Shown piece after piece: positions 21,056 to 34,324 of a stretch of 64,000 nt of DNA. The position numbers and the translations under genes are program-made. The DNA comes from Athripsodes cinereus (taxonomy: Eukaryota > Arthropoda > Insecta > Trichoptera > Leptoceridae), in the NCBI GenBank assembly GCA_947579605.1, contig OX388314.1:11219982-11283981 (forward strand), given 5' to 3'. Under the pieces are notes generated by a model. It saw only the letters and a list, made by a program, of their open reading frames with translations. It was not told the origin of the DNA and ran no database searches. The number at the start of each line of letters is the position of its first letter. The first letter of the stretch is position 1.

Positions 21056-23727
21056 ATTTAAACAAAAAACAATGAAATAAGTGAGTTTAAAATTAATAAT
21101 AATTCATTATTCAATAAATATAGAAGTTCTGAAACTGCAAATAGTACACATAAATATATCGTCCTCTTTGTGTCATTTAAAAATGAGAGATTCAGAGTAA
21201 GTGACATGCGTCATTGCTGAATTGACGTTTTTAAAGTTTTATATATTATGTTTTAGGAACGACCGTCTTTTACAGGACACTTGAAAACATGTTTAGTTTG
21301 AGAATTTAGGCAAGTAGGAATCTATATGAATCGGCTCGTTGCTAAATTTATAAGTATTATCTGAATCAAACATCGTGATACTGGCTGTGTGATATCAGTG
21401 CAACAGTAAAACAGTACCTACCTACCTACCTACCTATGTAACTAACTACACACAATATTATTCTTATAATAATAATACTTGTATATCAAGTTGAACAATA
21501 TTCCAATGAGTATGTCGGGTAGTAGTAATGTACAACAGCAATAATAATAATATGTATTGTAAGTAACTAAGTATTACTTACTAATCAGAGATAGTGCAAT
21601 GAAGATCCAGCGATTAAAATATAATAAAATACATAACTCTATTATTCACACACCCAGCGTTCTAAACGTTAACTAGGGATACGAACTAGAAAAAAAAATG
21701 AAAAATAAATAAATCAAATAGCAAAAATAATAATAATTTATTCATTTACAAATATGGATACATTATTACAATACATTGCACTGACTTAAATCATAAATAG
21801 ACTTTTATTAAATACTTTTCTCCAAACAGCAGTGTTGCCGGTATTAGGAGAAATGGTAGCTGAGGTTTATTTTATACCATAATACGATTGTATGCAGACC
21901 ATAAAAAGTTCAAATACATAGTTATTCCCTCCTTTCACAAAAAAACAACATGACACAATAAGACACAAAAACAATATCACACCACTGCACGAGTTTTGAG
22001 GATATTTTCTTTTATTTTAATACTTATTATATCATATTATACATATATCTTAAGTTATTTATTTAAGACCAAAAATGTTCAACGAATTATTCGATACAAA
22101 AAAAAAACGTTTTTAAGAAAAAATAACATATCGTGGTATGCTTGACTCATATGATGATGATTCTAATAGTTTACAACCTGTAAAATAGCGTCGTAAATTG
22201 ATAAAACATTCAGCACGATAGCCAATAGTCCCTGAATCCTGGTGCATGAAACTAATTTACATAAAACAATAACATATCCGCGAGGCGCATTTCAATATTT
22301 CGTTTTAATTTTCAAAGTCCGTTTTCTGAGCGGATATAGCAAGTAATAATGCAATGAACCGTGCAAGTTTCAAATCCAATCATAGAGGATGAAACTATTA
22401 ACGGCAGATATAAACAAAATATCCTTAAGGCATCGTCGAGACTCAATTCTCAATGGTATGATATTGGATGTCACGTGCAACCGGTGATTATACAGTATAT
22501 TATGTCCTGAGAAACTTAGTTTACGCATAAGGAGTTCAATACTCAATATAAAAGATAATTCAAAGTATAGACACTAGTCGTTTCTTCCCAAGAAAATTAT
22601 ATTGAGGTAGCCCTAATGAGCTGAAAAAGACCAAAGTGAAATAAACAAACAAGACCTGAATCGAATGCTAATTCCTTTAATTGCATTGATTGTTTGATCC
22701 AATCTGTAGCTTGAATAATAGTAATTCACAGTGAGATCTGAACAAAGGTTTAAACGTTACACAGTATTGATAATTCCGAAATCTGATTTCTTCACAAGCA
22801 AAGGTGTAGGTACTAAAAACATGCATATATCAGTTTGATAGCTATACCAAGTAAGTTTTGCGGGTATGTAAGAATTACAGATATACATAGTATGAAGTAT
22901 TTATTACATATTTTATACATGTGAAAACTGACTATTAAATTCAATTCAATAAAAAATATCCATAAAAGGGTTACGTTCTTCCCGAAATACAAACGTTATA
23001 AAAAAATCTTGAGACGAAGGTTAGCATGTAGACGGGGGTACTGAAGACAAAATATTTCAATGGAAAAGCTATAAAAATGTGTAATGCGTTTGGTCGATAA
23101 GTAAGAAGAAGTGAGTGAGCAGTTTAGTGCGCTACTTGAAGCGCGTTCATTGCCTCCACCCTGCTGAGATCCACGGGACAGTCCGGCGAGGGAAGCTATA
23201 AACAAAGAATGCATCCGAAAGCCACGACCGGGGAACACCGGCAGTAACAATAATATTAATAATATAAAAACAATACTACAAGGCCTGTCGAGATCGTGGT
23301 AAATTATGGATGCACGCCGCGACAATAATGTAACAACGACGAAATGGAATGATTCAAGATGCAAGGGGTACGAGGGAACGCTACCGAAATACGCTCTTAA
23401 GTAGGTATATACCTATAGGCAAATAATTTCATGCAAAATGTTCAAATCCATCACGGTGAGTATATATTATGAAGTTAAATAACAAATCTAAAAAGTATCT
23501 ACGGCAAGTTTTAAAAGATATGAAACCAATAAAGCTGTCCAAAAATAACCACAGTAACTAAAGATTTAAAATAGTCGGTTATAAAGTACGTATAAATGAT
23601 AATTATGAAAAAATCTGAGCATTTCACACCCTCCCTATTTTTCGATAATTACTTTTATATTGTTTTATCTTTTTGTTTGTTGTGAAATAATGATATCATT
23701 TAATTACGCAGGAGATAATATGAAGTG
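21056..23727. other. AT-rich spacer, with a GC-richer patch at 23090-23390
   Basis: No recognised gene. Between 23090 and 23390 the base composition is clearly less AT-rich, with several CpG (GCGCGTTC, CCGGCGAGGG, CACGCCGCGAC). The 122-codon minus-strand frame across it opens with TTG rather than ATG and has no known domain. The patch could be a promoter, an untranslated exon or an old insertion. Confidence 0.4.
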
Positions 23728-23951
23728 AAGATTTTACTCCATTTCACTGGGTACAGTTGGGCAGAAACTTATCTCATGCATTTATAAATGGTACGAGACT
23801 TGGCTCGTCGCTAGAAATGAAGCTTAGATTCGTCGAAAAGACGCGCCAATGATGAAACATATCATCTTTTCGACGAATTCAAACTTCATATTATGCAAAA
23901 GCATGACGTAAGTGTCTGCCTGACTGTACGCAGTGAAATGGAGTAAAACTT
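23728..23951. mobile_element. Fold-back element with ~100-bp imperfect inverted arms
   Basis: The left arm opens TTTTACTCCATTTCACTG and the right arm closes with CAGTGAAATGGAGTAAAACTT. The match runs inward with gaps through ACAGT-GGCAGA-ACTTA to an inner perfect block, ATTCGTCGAAAAGA and its complement TCTTTTCGACGAAT (23828-23841 and 23867-23880). The whole can fold into a long hairpin, a long-terminal-repeat MITE type. No coding capacity and no clear target duplication. Confidence 0.6.
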
Positions 23952-24437
23952 ACCCAAATCATCCTCTAATCTAAAATATCGGTATGAAAATGGAAATCAA
24001 ATCACCTAAAATAAATATTACGTAAATAGTGTAGGAATCATAAAAGTATAAAGAATTGTGTACCACTCACCTTAATCTTAGCTTCTAACGTCTAAGGGTA
24101 AAATGAAACTAGAAACAGAGTGTGGGCTTAATTTAACATTCAGAAAAAAATAATTACAAAGAAATTGGGTAATAATTTATGCACAGATATACCTACACGT
24201 GCACCGTAAGTAGTAAACATTTTTTTACTAGCACTATTTAATAAAAGATGGTTACATGTGTCATGACGTGACATAATCGGGACACGAAGCACTCCGAGAA
24301 TGTCGTAACCTGGACAGGTGATAGACAATCTCAGTAGGTAGGCAATTTCTATCGCAGAGTATATATTAGGAGAATGAGAATAATATTACAATTAAGGTAT
24401 TAGGAAGACTATTCTTATAGCTAAAAAACTGATAAAG

Positions 24438-24941
24438 CAGTGATTATCACACAGATAGTGAGTATCCCGGTTTTGGTTCAAAAATTTAATTATAGAGGTA
24501 GAGGTAGATATTTCCATTGTGAGGAAATTTACAAAATTCTGATAATTGGAAACACAGGAAAATTAGTAATAGCAATCCGAATATATCGTGATATATTTCA
24601 AATTCCTATACGTTTTTGATAATGTGGTGATAGGGGAAGGGTAGAAAATTTGAATCTAAGGGAAATCAATAAATTATGATAATTGAGATGGCCAGACCAC
24701 CTAAACTGTCCTAAACGATGGAGGGATAGCTGGGCATCCACCTCTCAGGAGCAGGCTTCGAGAATCACAGGACATAGTCTAACTGAATAATAAGAAGAAG
24801 AGATATGAAAATTGAGACCTGAAAAAATAGTCCTCACTTTTGAAAAATCAACCTAAAATACATAGTTTATCCAAAAATGTGCAGTCCTCAGTGATACATT
24901 GCCCTACGTAGCTTTTGATCAGAAAAGTGTGACGATCGCTG
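24438..24941. mobile_element. Probable old hAT-like MITE
   Basis: Ends CAGTGATTATCACAC and (other strand) CAGCGATCGTCACAC agree at 12 of 15 bases. The interior at about 24565-24655 resembles the reversed core of the hAT-like elements at 11145 and 51070 (ATATTTCAAATTCCTATACG, then GGGGAAGGGTAGAAA). Flanking 8-mers do not match. A LINE 3' fragment (24691-24801) interrupts it. Confidence 0.45.
24691..24801 (+). pseudogene. LINE 3' end relic with (AAG)n tail, copy 2
   Basis: Same family as 6811-6936: CCTAAACGATGGAGGGATAG through CTCTCAGGAGCAGGC to AATAAGAAGAAG. A few substitutions and small deletions separate the copies. Confidence 0.65.
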
Positions 24942-26427
24942 ATCTAGAGATTATAAAACTGGTCTCCGACGTAAATTCTATACTGTAAAAGAATCTTACG
25001 AAGATCTGACACCTACCGGCAATGCACATTACACTGTCTAACACCAGGAGCCCACTCACAATAATATGTTATTGATATAAATTAATTTTAATGGATAATA
25101 AAGCAACTTCAATCTATTATTGAATCCAACATACCAAGTTTACAACAGCATTGTTCAATAATTATGTCTACCTAACAAACAGCTGATTCATGAAACATAT
25201 AAATATTAATATTTATTTATCCATAGGCATACAATCACAATGTCTACCAAATTTAAAACAGTCGATGGATGAACAACATATTTTGATTTATTTATCTAAT
25301 TAGATCAATAAGGTACATATGAAATACAAATAATATTTCAAAAGTCGTTCATCTAGATTCTAGACAGTGCACACTTCAGCTATAACATAAAAAGCAAACA
25401 CACTCAATCTCACACATAATACTAAAATAAAATGGAATACATGATCTAGTCAAAGTAAGTAATCTAAAGCCAATTTAGTCTTAAATTTAGGCACATCATG
25501 TTCAGACAAGCATATTTACCTCAGGTTGAATGCATTCAGTAGAACTCTTCTAGATTCCAATATAGGCAAATCTTTACCAATTACAGGACAATGTAACCTC
25601 CTCCACATAAAACAAATAAATTTCGATTGATTTCTTTCAATTTATTCGGTACGTTTATAAAATGTGTATTGGATACAGAAGATTTTTCATATTTAAATGC
25701 TCCAAACATGGAAAATAACCAATGGATATTTCATTTGACAATGCAGTGTATTGATCTGGTGATATAAGCGCCAAATGAACACAGTTCACCAACCTACCTA
25801 AGCCAAATCGTAAAACACGGACACACCGTTGTACAAATGTAATTCATTCGTTTAACGATTTTATTTCTTTTTCAATAACACACGTGTGAGAACTCCAGTG
25901 AAATGAGAAAGTTGGTTTCGAAACAAGGTTTTTTTTAGATTTTGATGACCCAGCCAGAAACATCATTTTCTATTCACATAAAGTAAATACATTGGTCAGT
26001 GCGTCGGCGCATAGCCTAAGCAATACATACAATGGATATTTTAAAAAATTAATCGAAAAATCTTGAAATACGTAAAAATACCAGTACTACTATCACCACT
26101 TCGCAGCTGAGAAAATTTATTCCCCCGATTTATAAAGTTAATGTGGGCGTGCGAATGAGTAACGTCCGACAGAGAGGGCGGATCCAATGTAGAGCACGCC
26201 CCAATAGGAGTTTTCCGCCAGTAAAATAATATGGAATAAATTTCAACAACGTAACTAGGGCGCCCATGAATAAAAACTTATTTCAGGAAAGAGGTCTAAG
26301 ACAACATTATCAAACCAACAACGTACTAGGCTACAGCAAAGAAACAAATCGTTCATTCCTATATGCAATTATTCATCAAAATTTACCAATGAAACATTTT
26401 AAGCCTATCGGAATTTAATATTCGAGT
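24942..26427. other. AT-rich spacer without recognised gene
   Basis: No domain-bearing frame. A less AT-rich stretch at about 26130-26220 (GTGGGCGTGCGAATGAG, GAGGGCGGATCC, AGCACGCCCC) stands out but is unassigned. Confidence 0.4.
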
Positions 26428-26619
26428 CCTGTAAAAGGCAGGTGTTCGAAAAAATTAAGACATTTTACATCTTAAATTCAGCGATGAGGTTTGCCACCCA
26501 CCCTGAATGTCTTGATTTTATATTGGCACGAAGAGGACAGTTTGCATGTTTCTTACATGCAGCTGATCTGCTGGCTACCCCACTTGTGGGATATGCCGTG
26601 ATGGTATAGTAGTAGTAGT
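26428..26619 (+). repeat. (TAG)n-tailed dispersed repeat, copy 3
   Basis: Begins CCTGTAAAAGGCAGG, then AATTAAGACATTTTACATCTT, a variable middle, CACCCTGAATGTCTTGATTT, TTGGCACGAAGAGGACAG, CTGGCTACCCCACTTGTGGG and four TAG triplets. It is the best example of the unit's full 3' two-thirds. Confidence 0.75.
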
Positions 26620-27589
26620 TGAATTTATTTGTTAAAAATAACGTAGTATGAAAATTACGTTGCGTGGTTGAGAAGTCTTAGCATAGGCTCTTGTAGTACG
26701 AGCAACGCAAATTAAATAGTGCACTATTATGGAAGTTTTGCCTGCTGAAAAAGTGAATCCTACTTAATTAAATAAATATATATATATATGTAGCATTCAC
26801 TTCTCGCATAGCACTTGACAATATCCTAACAACACGAAAGACGTCTTTTCCGAGAATAAATCACATAGTAGAAGAAAAAAAATTGTTTTTTAATTGCGTA
26901 AATTATAAATATAGAGATATGTTTACTATTCAGGAATTTAAATTAATAATTAAACTTCGGATGACAGGGTGTGCACAAAATTGTGAAAGAAACTAAAAAC
27001 TAAAATTAAATAAAACGTGGTTACTGTATTTATATAACAAAGAGGTCTCTGAAATGACCCGAAATGAATAACAGAAATACACATTCATAACACCATCTAC
27101 TTATTCAAATACAAACTACACACATAACGTATACCTATAACCTAACTCTTATTATAATAATACGATTAAGCATATTGTTTTTTTATAGATATCTATTGAA
27201 CAAGGTGAGTTGACTATATTAATATCACTTGAATATTTACAGTAGTTAAGCGTAATGTATGCAATGTGATCGTATAAATATGTACATGTATTATGTATGT
27301 AGTGTGACACGGGGGCAATTGGCTTAACTTTCGTCGTGAAAGAGACAATGACAATATACCATAATGTATTAAATAATTATGCTAATGTACTATTTATTAT
27401 AAAGCAGGTATAACAATGGAATCAAAGAATAATATTATTTTGATACATACCTACCCAGATTTGAATTTTTTATAAATAATATAAATAAATGTCACACCTT
27501 ATTTGAATTATAGAGAAAACATAATTTACTCGAAAGAGTAAATTATGAAAAAATTATTAGTGTGGTCAAATGGAAGAAATCACTATTTA
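26620..27589. other. AT-rich spacer
   Basis: Nothing identifiable apart from a short AT dinucleotide run near 26776. Confidence 0.4.
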
Positions 27590-27715
27590 GTGATGATCTC
27601 GCCTCTGCATACCATAACATTTTTTTTTGTGTTAACTGATTTGTTGATTTTGTCATATGAATGATGATGTGCAAGAAGAATAAAATAAATAAATAAAATA
27701 ATAAAAAAAAAAAAA
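27590..27715 (+). repeat. LINE-like 3' tail (GATCTCGCC family), copy 1
   Basis: GATGATCTCGCCTCTGCATA, T run, GATTTGTTGATTTTG, GAATGATGATGTGCAAGAAG, AATAAAATAAATAAATAAAA. Further copies lie at 31530, 48640 and, reversed, 59310. The A-rich tail with AATAAA repeats marks a retroelement 3' end. Confidence 0.65.
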
Positions 27716-29742
27716 TAATCACTATTCTCAATCGTTCTAAATGGAAGATGCTTATCTTCTCCTGTTCAAAAGAAACTTTAAATATTAAAAGAAGCTGAAG
27801 TCAAATAATGGATATAAATTTATTTTATAACGGGTCAAACTAGAATTAGGTAGGTACGTAAGCTTTACAACAACTGGGATTCAGGTGACGATCGCTTTGA
27901 TGAGGTATAGTTTTTCATTGGTTTTATCATCATCCAGAAAATGTATTTGGAGACAAATCTTATTCCTTGCAAAGCGATGAAGAAATAGAGGTAAGTCGAA
28001 GGTAGTGACATCACATCAACACATAGTTTGTCATCTGACATTTTTTACATCGATGAGTGTTGTTTATCCATTTTATTTATTTAAAATAGAGTTGACGAAA
28101 CATTCATAAAAATCAGAAGGAAAAAAGACACACTGATTTGCTCATGCCAACCCATTTTCCGATAAGTATGTTAACAGGGAGATATTACTTCAATACAATA
28201 TGCAGGCCTTTTGTGCAGATTATTTTTTGCAATAAAGAGTAAATTTTGTTATAATTACGTAGTTATAATATCTCTTGTTTCTTAATATTTCTTGTCCATT
28301 TCAATTACTAGAGTGGGATCACGAACTTTGTTCGCAAGAAAAAAACACCTTCATTTCAGTTTTGATAATTTCAGTATTTTAGATATAAGTCTTCTAACCT
28401 AACGTATCGTGTTTCAGGAGAGATCACTACACAAAATGAAGCAAATATTTTGGTCGTTTGGTATTTATGATATAATTTTATTGAAATCGCAATACACGCT
28501 CAGGACATAAAGCAAGTCATCGTTTATATGCATCAATTAAATGCAGAAAGCCACACAATAAATCTTATTAATGGAAACACTCACGACTCCATTCTATTAC
28601 TATCCTGGTTATAGAAAGCACATACACGTATCTCATGTGAACTACTCATACAACTACATACATCGTCCACTTGAATATAAACAATATAATACTGACATAC
28701 TCACTAACTACTTCGCATACCAACACAAATTGTTAGCGGAATTTGAATTACTCGCACGGTATAATCAGTCTGTATATAATTTTTCTATAATCTGAAAGTT
28801 TTTCTAGACTTAAATTAAGATTGAATCCAAATAAGGGTTACTTGTAGAAAGTGCATTTTAAAAAAGCAATCGTAGTTAATATTTAAAATTGCGTAGATAA
28901 TATTTAAAATTAATTAGTGGGAACTCGTCCAATAATTATGATAAATTCAATTGACAAGAAAGTAATAATATTTGTTACTGAGCCAGTGAAGAATAAATCA
29001 ATAAATAGATAATTTACCTACAAATATGTGACCGATTTCAATAGACGAAACAGTTGTTACAAAAATGATAAAACTTGATTTGTTTAATAATGGTAGGTAT
29101 CTTACTTTTAAACTATGTACAGCGTAATTCTGACGAAAATCCTAGTTTAGATCCCGACCATGCCAAATTACTAATGAGAGTAAGTGCGCAATCTCACATT
29201 AATGGGTAAAAACTTAAGAGGTGGAAAGTTAGTTGCTGGAGTGGAGCCTAACTAACTATGCAGTGTTTATCTCTACCGCGGTGTTGTGCTGTGCTGTGCA
29301 TAGCTAATAGTTTACGGCTGCTGCAGGTAAACGGTAAATATCAGGGGAACAAATTAGTTGCACGAATCAGGTTGTTCTATTGCATTTAGAATAAGTACCA
29401 ACAACAAACAACCAACAATAATATATAATATGATAATGGATCCCTATATACATGTTACCATCCCGAGTACCTACAAGGAGTAGGTATATTGGGAACCTTT
29501 AGGAAGCCACGAGGATACATTCGGCAGAACCAAGTGGCGAAATAAAAAAGAAAGGCAGACCCCATCACCATGTGGGACCAATAAGTGCCCGAAGAGAAGA
29601 AGATTTAGGATGGCCTTTATTTATATCTCGAAATATAGTACGAGTATAATATTTTCAAAAACTACGATCAACTTTTGAAATATTTTTCCAAATCATAATT
29701 TTTTAATCAACATAATATAATATTCTATTCTATTCTATACCC
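27716..29742. other. AT-rich spacer without recognised gene
   Basis: A 74-codon frame at 28571-28795 starts with ATG (METLTTPFYYYPGYRKH) but has no homology I recognise and AT-driven Tyr/Asn/His composition; I do not call it. A possible LINE tail lies near 29530-29610. Confidence 0.4.
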
Positions 29743-30150
29743 TCACGCCATGTCCCAGGAGGGGTAGGCAGAGAGAACGGAACGCCATATAGATCTATCC
29801 TTACATACTTCTTTCGCTTCCTCTACATTCATCCAGTTTCTCATACATGCACGCCGATTTCTCTTACTCAGCACGCGTCCGTCCTTAAGAATTTGGTTCA
29901 CGTGATCAAGCCACGTGGTTCTTGGACGTCCGCGCTTCCTCACACCCCTTCTTTCAGATAAATACATCCTCTTCGTCATCCTTTCATCTTGCATTCGCTC
30001 AACATGTCCAAACCATCTCAACTTGTTTACACGCATTCTGTCCACAACACTCCTCACACATCCGCTCATTCTCCTGATATCCTCATTCTTCACTCTATCT
30101 CGCAACGTTTTACCAACCATTCTTCTCAGTGAACGCATCTCCACAGCATT
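29743..30150 (-). pseudogene. LINE ORF2 carboxy-end fragment, open frame
   Basis: About 135 codons ending in TGA at 29743-29745. The protein reads MRSLRRMVGKTLRDRVKN, VNKLRWFGHVERMQDERM, KRGRPRTTWLDHV, RACMRNWMNVEEAKEVCKD, then SIWRSVLSAYPSWDMA. 'LRWFGHVERM', 'GRPR-TW-D-V', 'RRACM--LMNVEEA---C-DR--WR' is a typical arthropod LINE ending. The frame runs upstream to 30306, but that part is not LINE-like. The tail beyond the stop is a TAGAA repeat. Relics of the same family lie at 4731, 42620 and 48757, all on the minus strand. The reverse transcriptase core is absent, so this is a 5'-truncated copy. Confidence 0.75.
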
Positions 30151-31529
30151 TATTCCTACTATATAATATAATATACCTACTTCCCAAATCGAATCATTAA
30201 AATAAAAACACGTAAATTTATGTACGAATATATTAAAGAATGAAAATTTGATAAATAAATTATCTATTCCGATAAAAACATTTTTATTAGGTACTATTGT
30301 ATGCAAGGAACTTCAGATCGGAAATAATTATAATATTATATTAGGTAGATATATAGTCTTCCGCTTATAAACTGGTATTTACAAAAACAGTAAAAATACC
30401 AAAATATTAAAAAATCGAAAATATAATATTCATATTTCAAATATCGTGACCTTTAATAATAGATTTTAACGGGCATTTTGTCGATTAACATTTCCGCTAA
30501 AATTCTAGAAAAAAATATATGAATAATAAAAAATGTCTATGTATTTTACGTAAAATGTTAATATGATGTTCGAAACTGATTAATCGACGATTACCTGCAT
30601 GCGTGTTTTAGTTAAAAGATAACTACAGAATAAACTGAAAGAATGGCATCTCATTTCTTTGACATCAAAAGAGATACGTTTATCGGATAATTCAATCATA
30701 TAAAATAATATTTATTTTGTAAATGATCAAGATTCTAGTTAAACGAAATCTGTTATAATGTGAGAGTGAGAAAGATTCACCTTTTTGAGTTAAATCTGGG
30801 TTTATTTATGTTCATTTTTTAATATTTTTTTTCATTTCTAGAAATTGTTACAGTTAATGCCTTTAAAATACGTGAAATTAGTTATGATGAACCCGATAGT
30901 AACAGAGCACTCTCATGCTATGGTTTGAGATTAGATTTTTTGCATTTTAATCTAAAAATGATTCTTTATTTTCTTTAGTTCCAAACTATTTTTTTTGTTG
31001 TATAATACGAATGTTATAAAATAATTATCACTGGATAATATGTAAAGTAACAACATAAATTGTTTGCACAAAGATATTTGCATATGTGAGTGAAATTTAT
31101 GTAAAATTTTATAGATATTATACTGCTAGAGTCGCAATACAGTATTTAATTATTGATAAGCATACACATAACACAGTCAGTCATTAAAATAAAAATGAAA
31201 TGTTCAAGGGTGTGTACGTTTACATCGTGAAAAAATATATTTAAGAATTTAAATAAAATAATAGAATATTCATTATCAGTGTAGGTGTATGTATATGTAA
31301 TTTTCAGTATGAAAAATAAACAATGTCGTTATTTTATACATTTTGAAAATTCTTTAATAATCACCTTAATTTTCTGATCAATCACAAGTGGAAGAATATA
31401 TTGTTTTTTAACAGGATGAATCTGGATTTGAAATAAACCCAAATACATCCCCAGACGTCCTCACGTCCAATGTGCTTGTGTCAAGATGAAGCAGGTTGCA
31501 AAGGGTAGAATTAATTGATTTAAAGTTAA
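30151..31529. other. AT-rich spacer
   Basis: No gene or element recognised. Confidence 0.4.
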
Positions 31530-31640
31530 ATCTCGCCACTCTATATAATCATATTTTTTTATTTAAATTGCTTTGTTGATTTTGCTGTGTAAATGATGGT
31601 GTGCAAATAGAACAAAACAAATAAATCAATTAAAAAAAAT
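31530..31640 (+). repeat. LINE-like 3' tail (GATCTCGCC family), copy 2
   Basis: AAATCTCGCCACTCTATATA, then TTGCTTTGTTGATTTTGC, AAATGATGGTGTGCAAATAG and ACAAATAAATCAAT. More diverged than copies 1 and 3. Confidence 0.6.
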
Positions 31641-31918
31641 TTCCACCAGACTACCAACTGCCTCAAATGAACAGATTCTTGATAGATTGTGATCGAGCTG
31701 ACTTATATTCCTAATAATTTATTATTGAATATAGTGCAAAATAATCATCAAAATTGTTTCTTTACATGGGCATCTGAAATAAACGTTTGGTAAACCCTGT
31801 TATTAAAAATTATTAGAAATACGTAAAAAAGAGTTAAACATTATCGATTTGAAGAAAATAATATGCTAACGTTCTCCAAGTATATTGCCTATTCCGACTC
31901 TCACAAACTTAGATAAAT

Positions 31919-31943
31919 TCTCTCTCTCTCTCTCTCTCTCTCT
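31919..31943. repeat. (TC)n microsatellite
   Basis: About twelve TC repeats without interruption, directly next to a LINE-like stretch on the minus strand, so it may be that element's tail. Confidence 0.9.
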
Positions 31944-32160
31944 GGTAAAATTCCTGTAGATTGGTTTACAGCAAAGCCCTGCATATTTCTTTCCATTGCG
32001 TTCTATCCCGTGCGACCCTCTACAGCGCTATTCTGAGCGCCCCCTATAATTTTACTCACAGCCATTCTTTCAATTATTTCTGGGAGGTTTTTATGATGCA
32101 TTATGTGTCCAATCTATTTGGTGCGTCTTTCTGAGATAATCTTAAATCAAGTGCTATTTT
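31944..32160 (-). pseudogene. Possible LINE carboxy-end relic
   Basis: On the minus strand one frame reads SERRTK, stop, IGHIMHHKNLPEIIERMAV and later NMQGFAVNQSTGILPE, resembling 'RRTKLIGHM-RH-------IEG' LINE endings. Stops interrupt. The GA-dinucleotide run that follows would be its tail. Weak evidence. Confidence 0.4.
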
Positions 32161-34160
32161 CTATAGATTTTAAAATGAGAAGCGGTTGTTTTAATTTATT
32201 ATATTACGAAATGTTATTACTTGTGCAACAACACAATGAAAAATATACAGAATAATCTGAAAAAACACAAAATTTAGAATTTTTTTCGATAGATATCGAT
32301 GATCATAAATATATTTTGAACTAGAAAAAAATATATTATTTTTTGAAATGATCTCGATATGTTCATAAGTAAGAAAGATACGTATAATACTTTTTTAACG
32401 ATCTATAGATTACGGCGCGATGGAAAAATGACCGCCGAAAAAAATCCGTGATTAAAAAATAATAATACTATTTTGAATGTATATCAGGCAAATGACTGAC
32501 AAAATATGAAAAATCTAAGACATTGAGCAACTTGATATAGTTGTCTTCAAATGGAATACGTCACATTTTTGTATTATGTTATTTACTATCGATAGAAGAC
32601 TTTAACTGAATATGTGATATACGAAATGTGATGCAGCTGTTTATTGATTATACGACCGCGCATAGTACTTTCTTCACAACCTGATGCAGTTATATAATAA
32701 ATATTTGAGCCATATAAACAGGCTCGTAAAGTTTGATTATCAACAATAAACATTTAATTTATGATGATATTATTGTATTTTTTGTGCGTATACCTTTGCT
32801 AAATGTGACTATCTATATGCTTAATAACTTCTCTCAATACAGTATTTTATAGCAATAAACACATTCTCTTGTAGGTGCTACAAAACTATCTTCAAAGTAA
32901 TATAATTTTCTATTATACAATTCATTTCACACTTTTATATATTAAATAAACAATAATACCCATATGTTCACTGTGTCGGTGTTCAGGTAGAATAGTAGAA
33001 TTCCGAAACAAAATTAATAAAAGAAATGTTTTATTCTACTATGTGATTAATTCTCGAGAAAGATGTTTTTCGTCTTGTTAGGACATTGTCAATCGTCAGA
33101 CATATTTAAGACATTACAAAAATAAAATAAATAGTGTGTATAAAAAAGTTAAAGTTTTTTAATCAATCAATTACCTACATGTAAATTTATCTATTGGGAA
33201 CACACTCAGTCAGATAAACTGTGAATCTAAAGATAGATGAAAGAGAAATGAACTCTCTCAAACTTGGGTACAATAGATATAATAATATTATAGGTAATAT
33301 TTGTATAACACAAGTTATAGGTACCAAAGTGATAATAATGATAACAAATTACGACAGTTAATTATCTGTTTTACTAATCAAGAAACAAATCAGACAAATT
33401 ATTTCATGTTTTTCTGTAAGCTCTGTGTAGATACAGGAATATAAGAAACAAGTTGTAATAATGTGTTAAGGCATGTTGTGTTGTACGGATTGTGATTTTC
33501 ATTAGCAATAATATAATTGTATAATTATTCTTCTCTTGAAAATGACTGAGAGCTGATAGGTAGGTAGGTAGGTAGGTAGGTAGGTACCAACTGATTACTA
33601 AGTAGTATTGTGCATTACTATTATGCAGATCTACTAACTGCGTTGCACCTAGTGCAGATCATTATTCCTTTACTAGCTAATATCCTACCTAATACCTATA
33701 ATAGAAGAACACAACAGTAAATTTGTGATATTATATTGTCTACTAGCTAAGAATCCGATTTCAAACAGAGAATACCTAATCGTAAAACTTACAACAACAA
33801 CAAAACACAGTGGGTCGTATAAGAAATTATCTCTCTATTTCTATACCAACACAGTGTCTTGAACAAATAGGATGGCCAATGGACTGACTGACTGAATGAT
33901 AAAAAATACACACAAGGCGTTCAGAATGGTTGGCATAAACAAGCATCATATTTTTCGTAACTACTAGTGAAAACGACCAAAATCATTTCAACCATCAAAT
34001 GCAGCACTAAATAACAAAAATATTCTTAACACTTGCCATAATTTCATGGAAAATATTGGTGACTTATTTTTTAAGCTACAACTTTTGGACGTACCCTCAG
34101 TAATAATTACTTAAACTTACTGACAGAAGACAGACTAACATAGAAAATAATATTAATATT
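32161..34160. other. AT-rich spacer without recognised gene
   Basis: A (TAGG)n run at 33557-33586, about seven units, is the only distinct structure. No coding signal. Confidence 0.4.
33557..33586. repeat. (TAGG)n microsatellite
   Basis: Seven uninterrupted TAGG/GTAG units, running into TACC. The same tetranucleotide recurs as shorter clusters across the window. Confidence 0.9.
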
Positions 34161-34324
34161 ATTAATAATAATAATAATAAAAATCTTTATTGCACAAAAA
34201 ACAAACATTAATAAAATATAAACATTGTAGAACCAGACAAATAAATTTGTGCAATGGGCGAGTTCATCGCGGATGCGCGATATCTTCCAACTAACCCATT
34301 AAACAAAAAAATAAAATAAAATAA
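34161..34324 (-). repeat. LINE 3' tail with ATCGC...GCGAT stem, copy 3, split
   Basis: Reversed: AATAATAATAATAAAAATCT TTATTGCAC at the start, then TGTGCAATGGGCGAG, ATCGCGGATGCGCGATATC and TTCCAACTAACCC. It ends at the A-rich block 34305-34324. The continuation appears to be at 36060-36240, beyond the inserted LINE. Confidence 0.6.

Noticed and set aside
22996..23364. 122-codon minus-strand frame with a hydrophobic stretch
   Set aside because: It opens with TTG, has no known domain and no promoter or splice context; kept only as a GC-rich patch.
28571..28795. 74-codon frame starting METLTTPFYYYPGY
   Set aside because: Low-complexity AT-driven composition, no recognisable family and no promoter evidence.
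29530..29610. LINE tail-like sequence before the 29743 relic
   Set aside because: Short Lys/Arg-rich translation with a GAAGAAG run, but no alignable motif, so not called.
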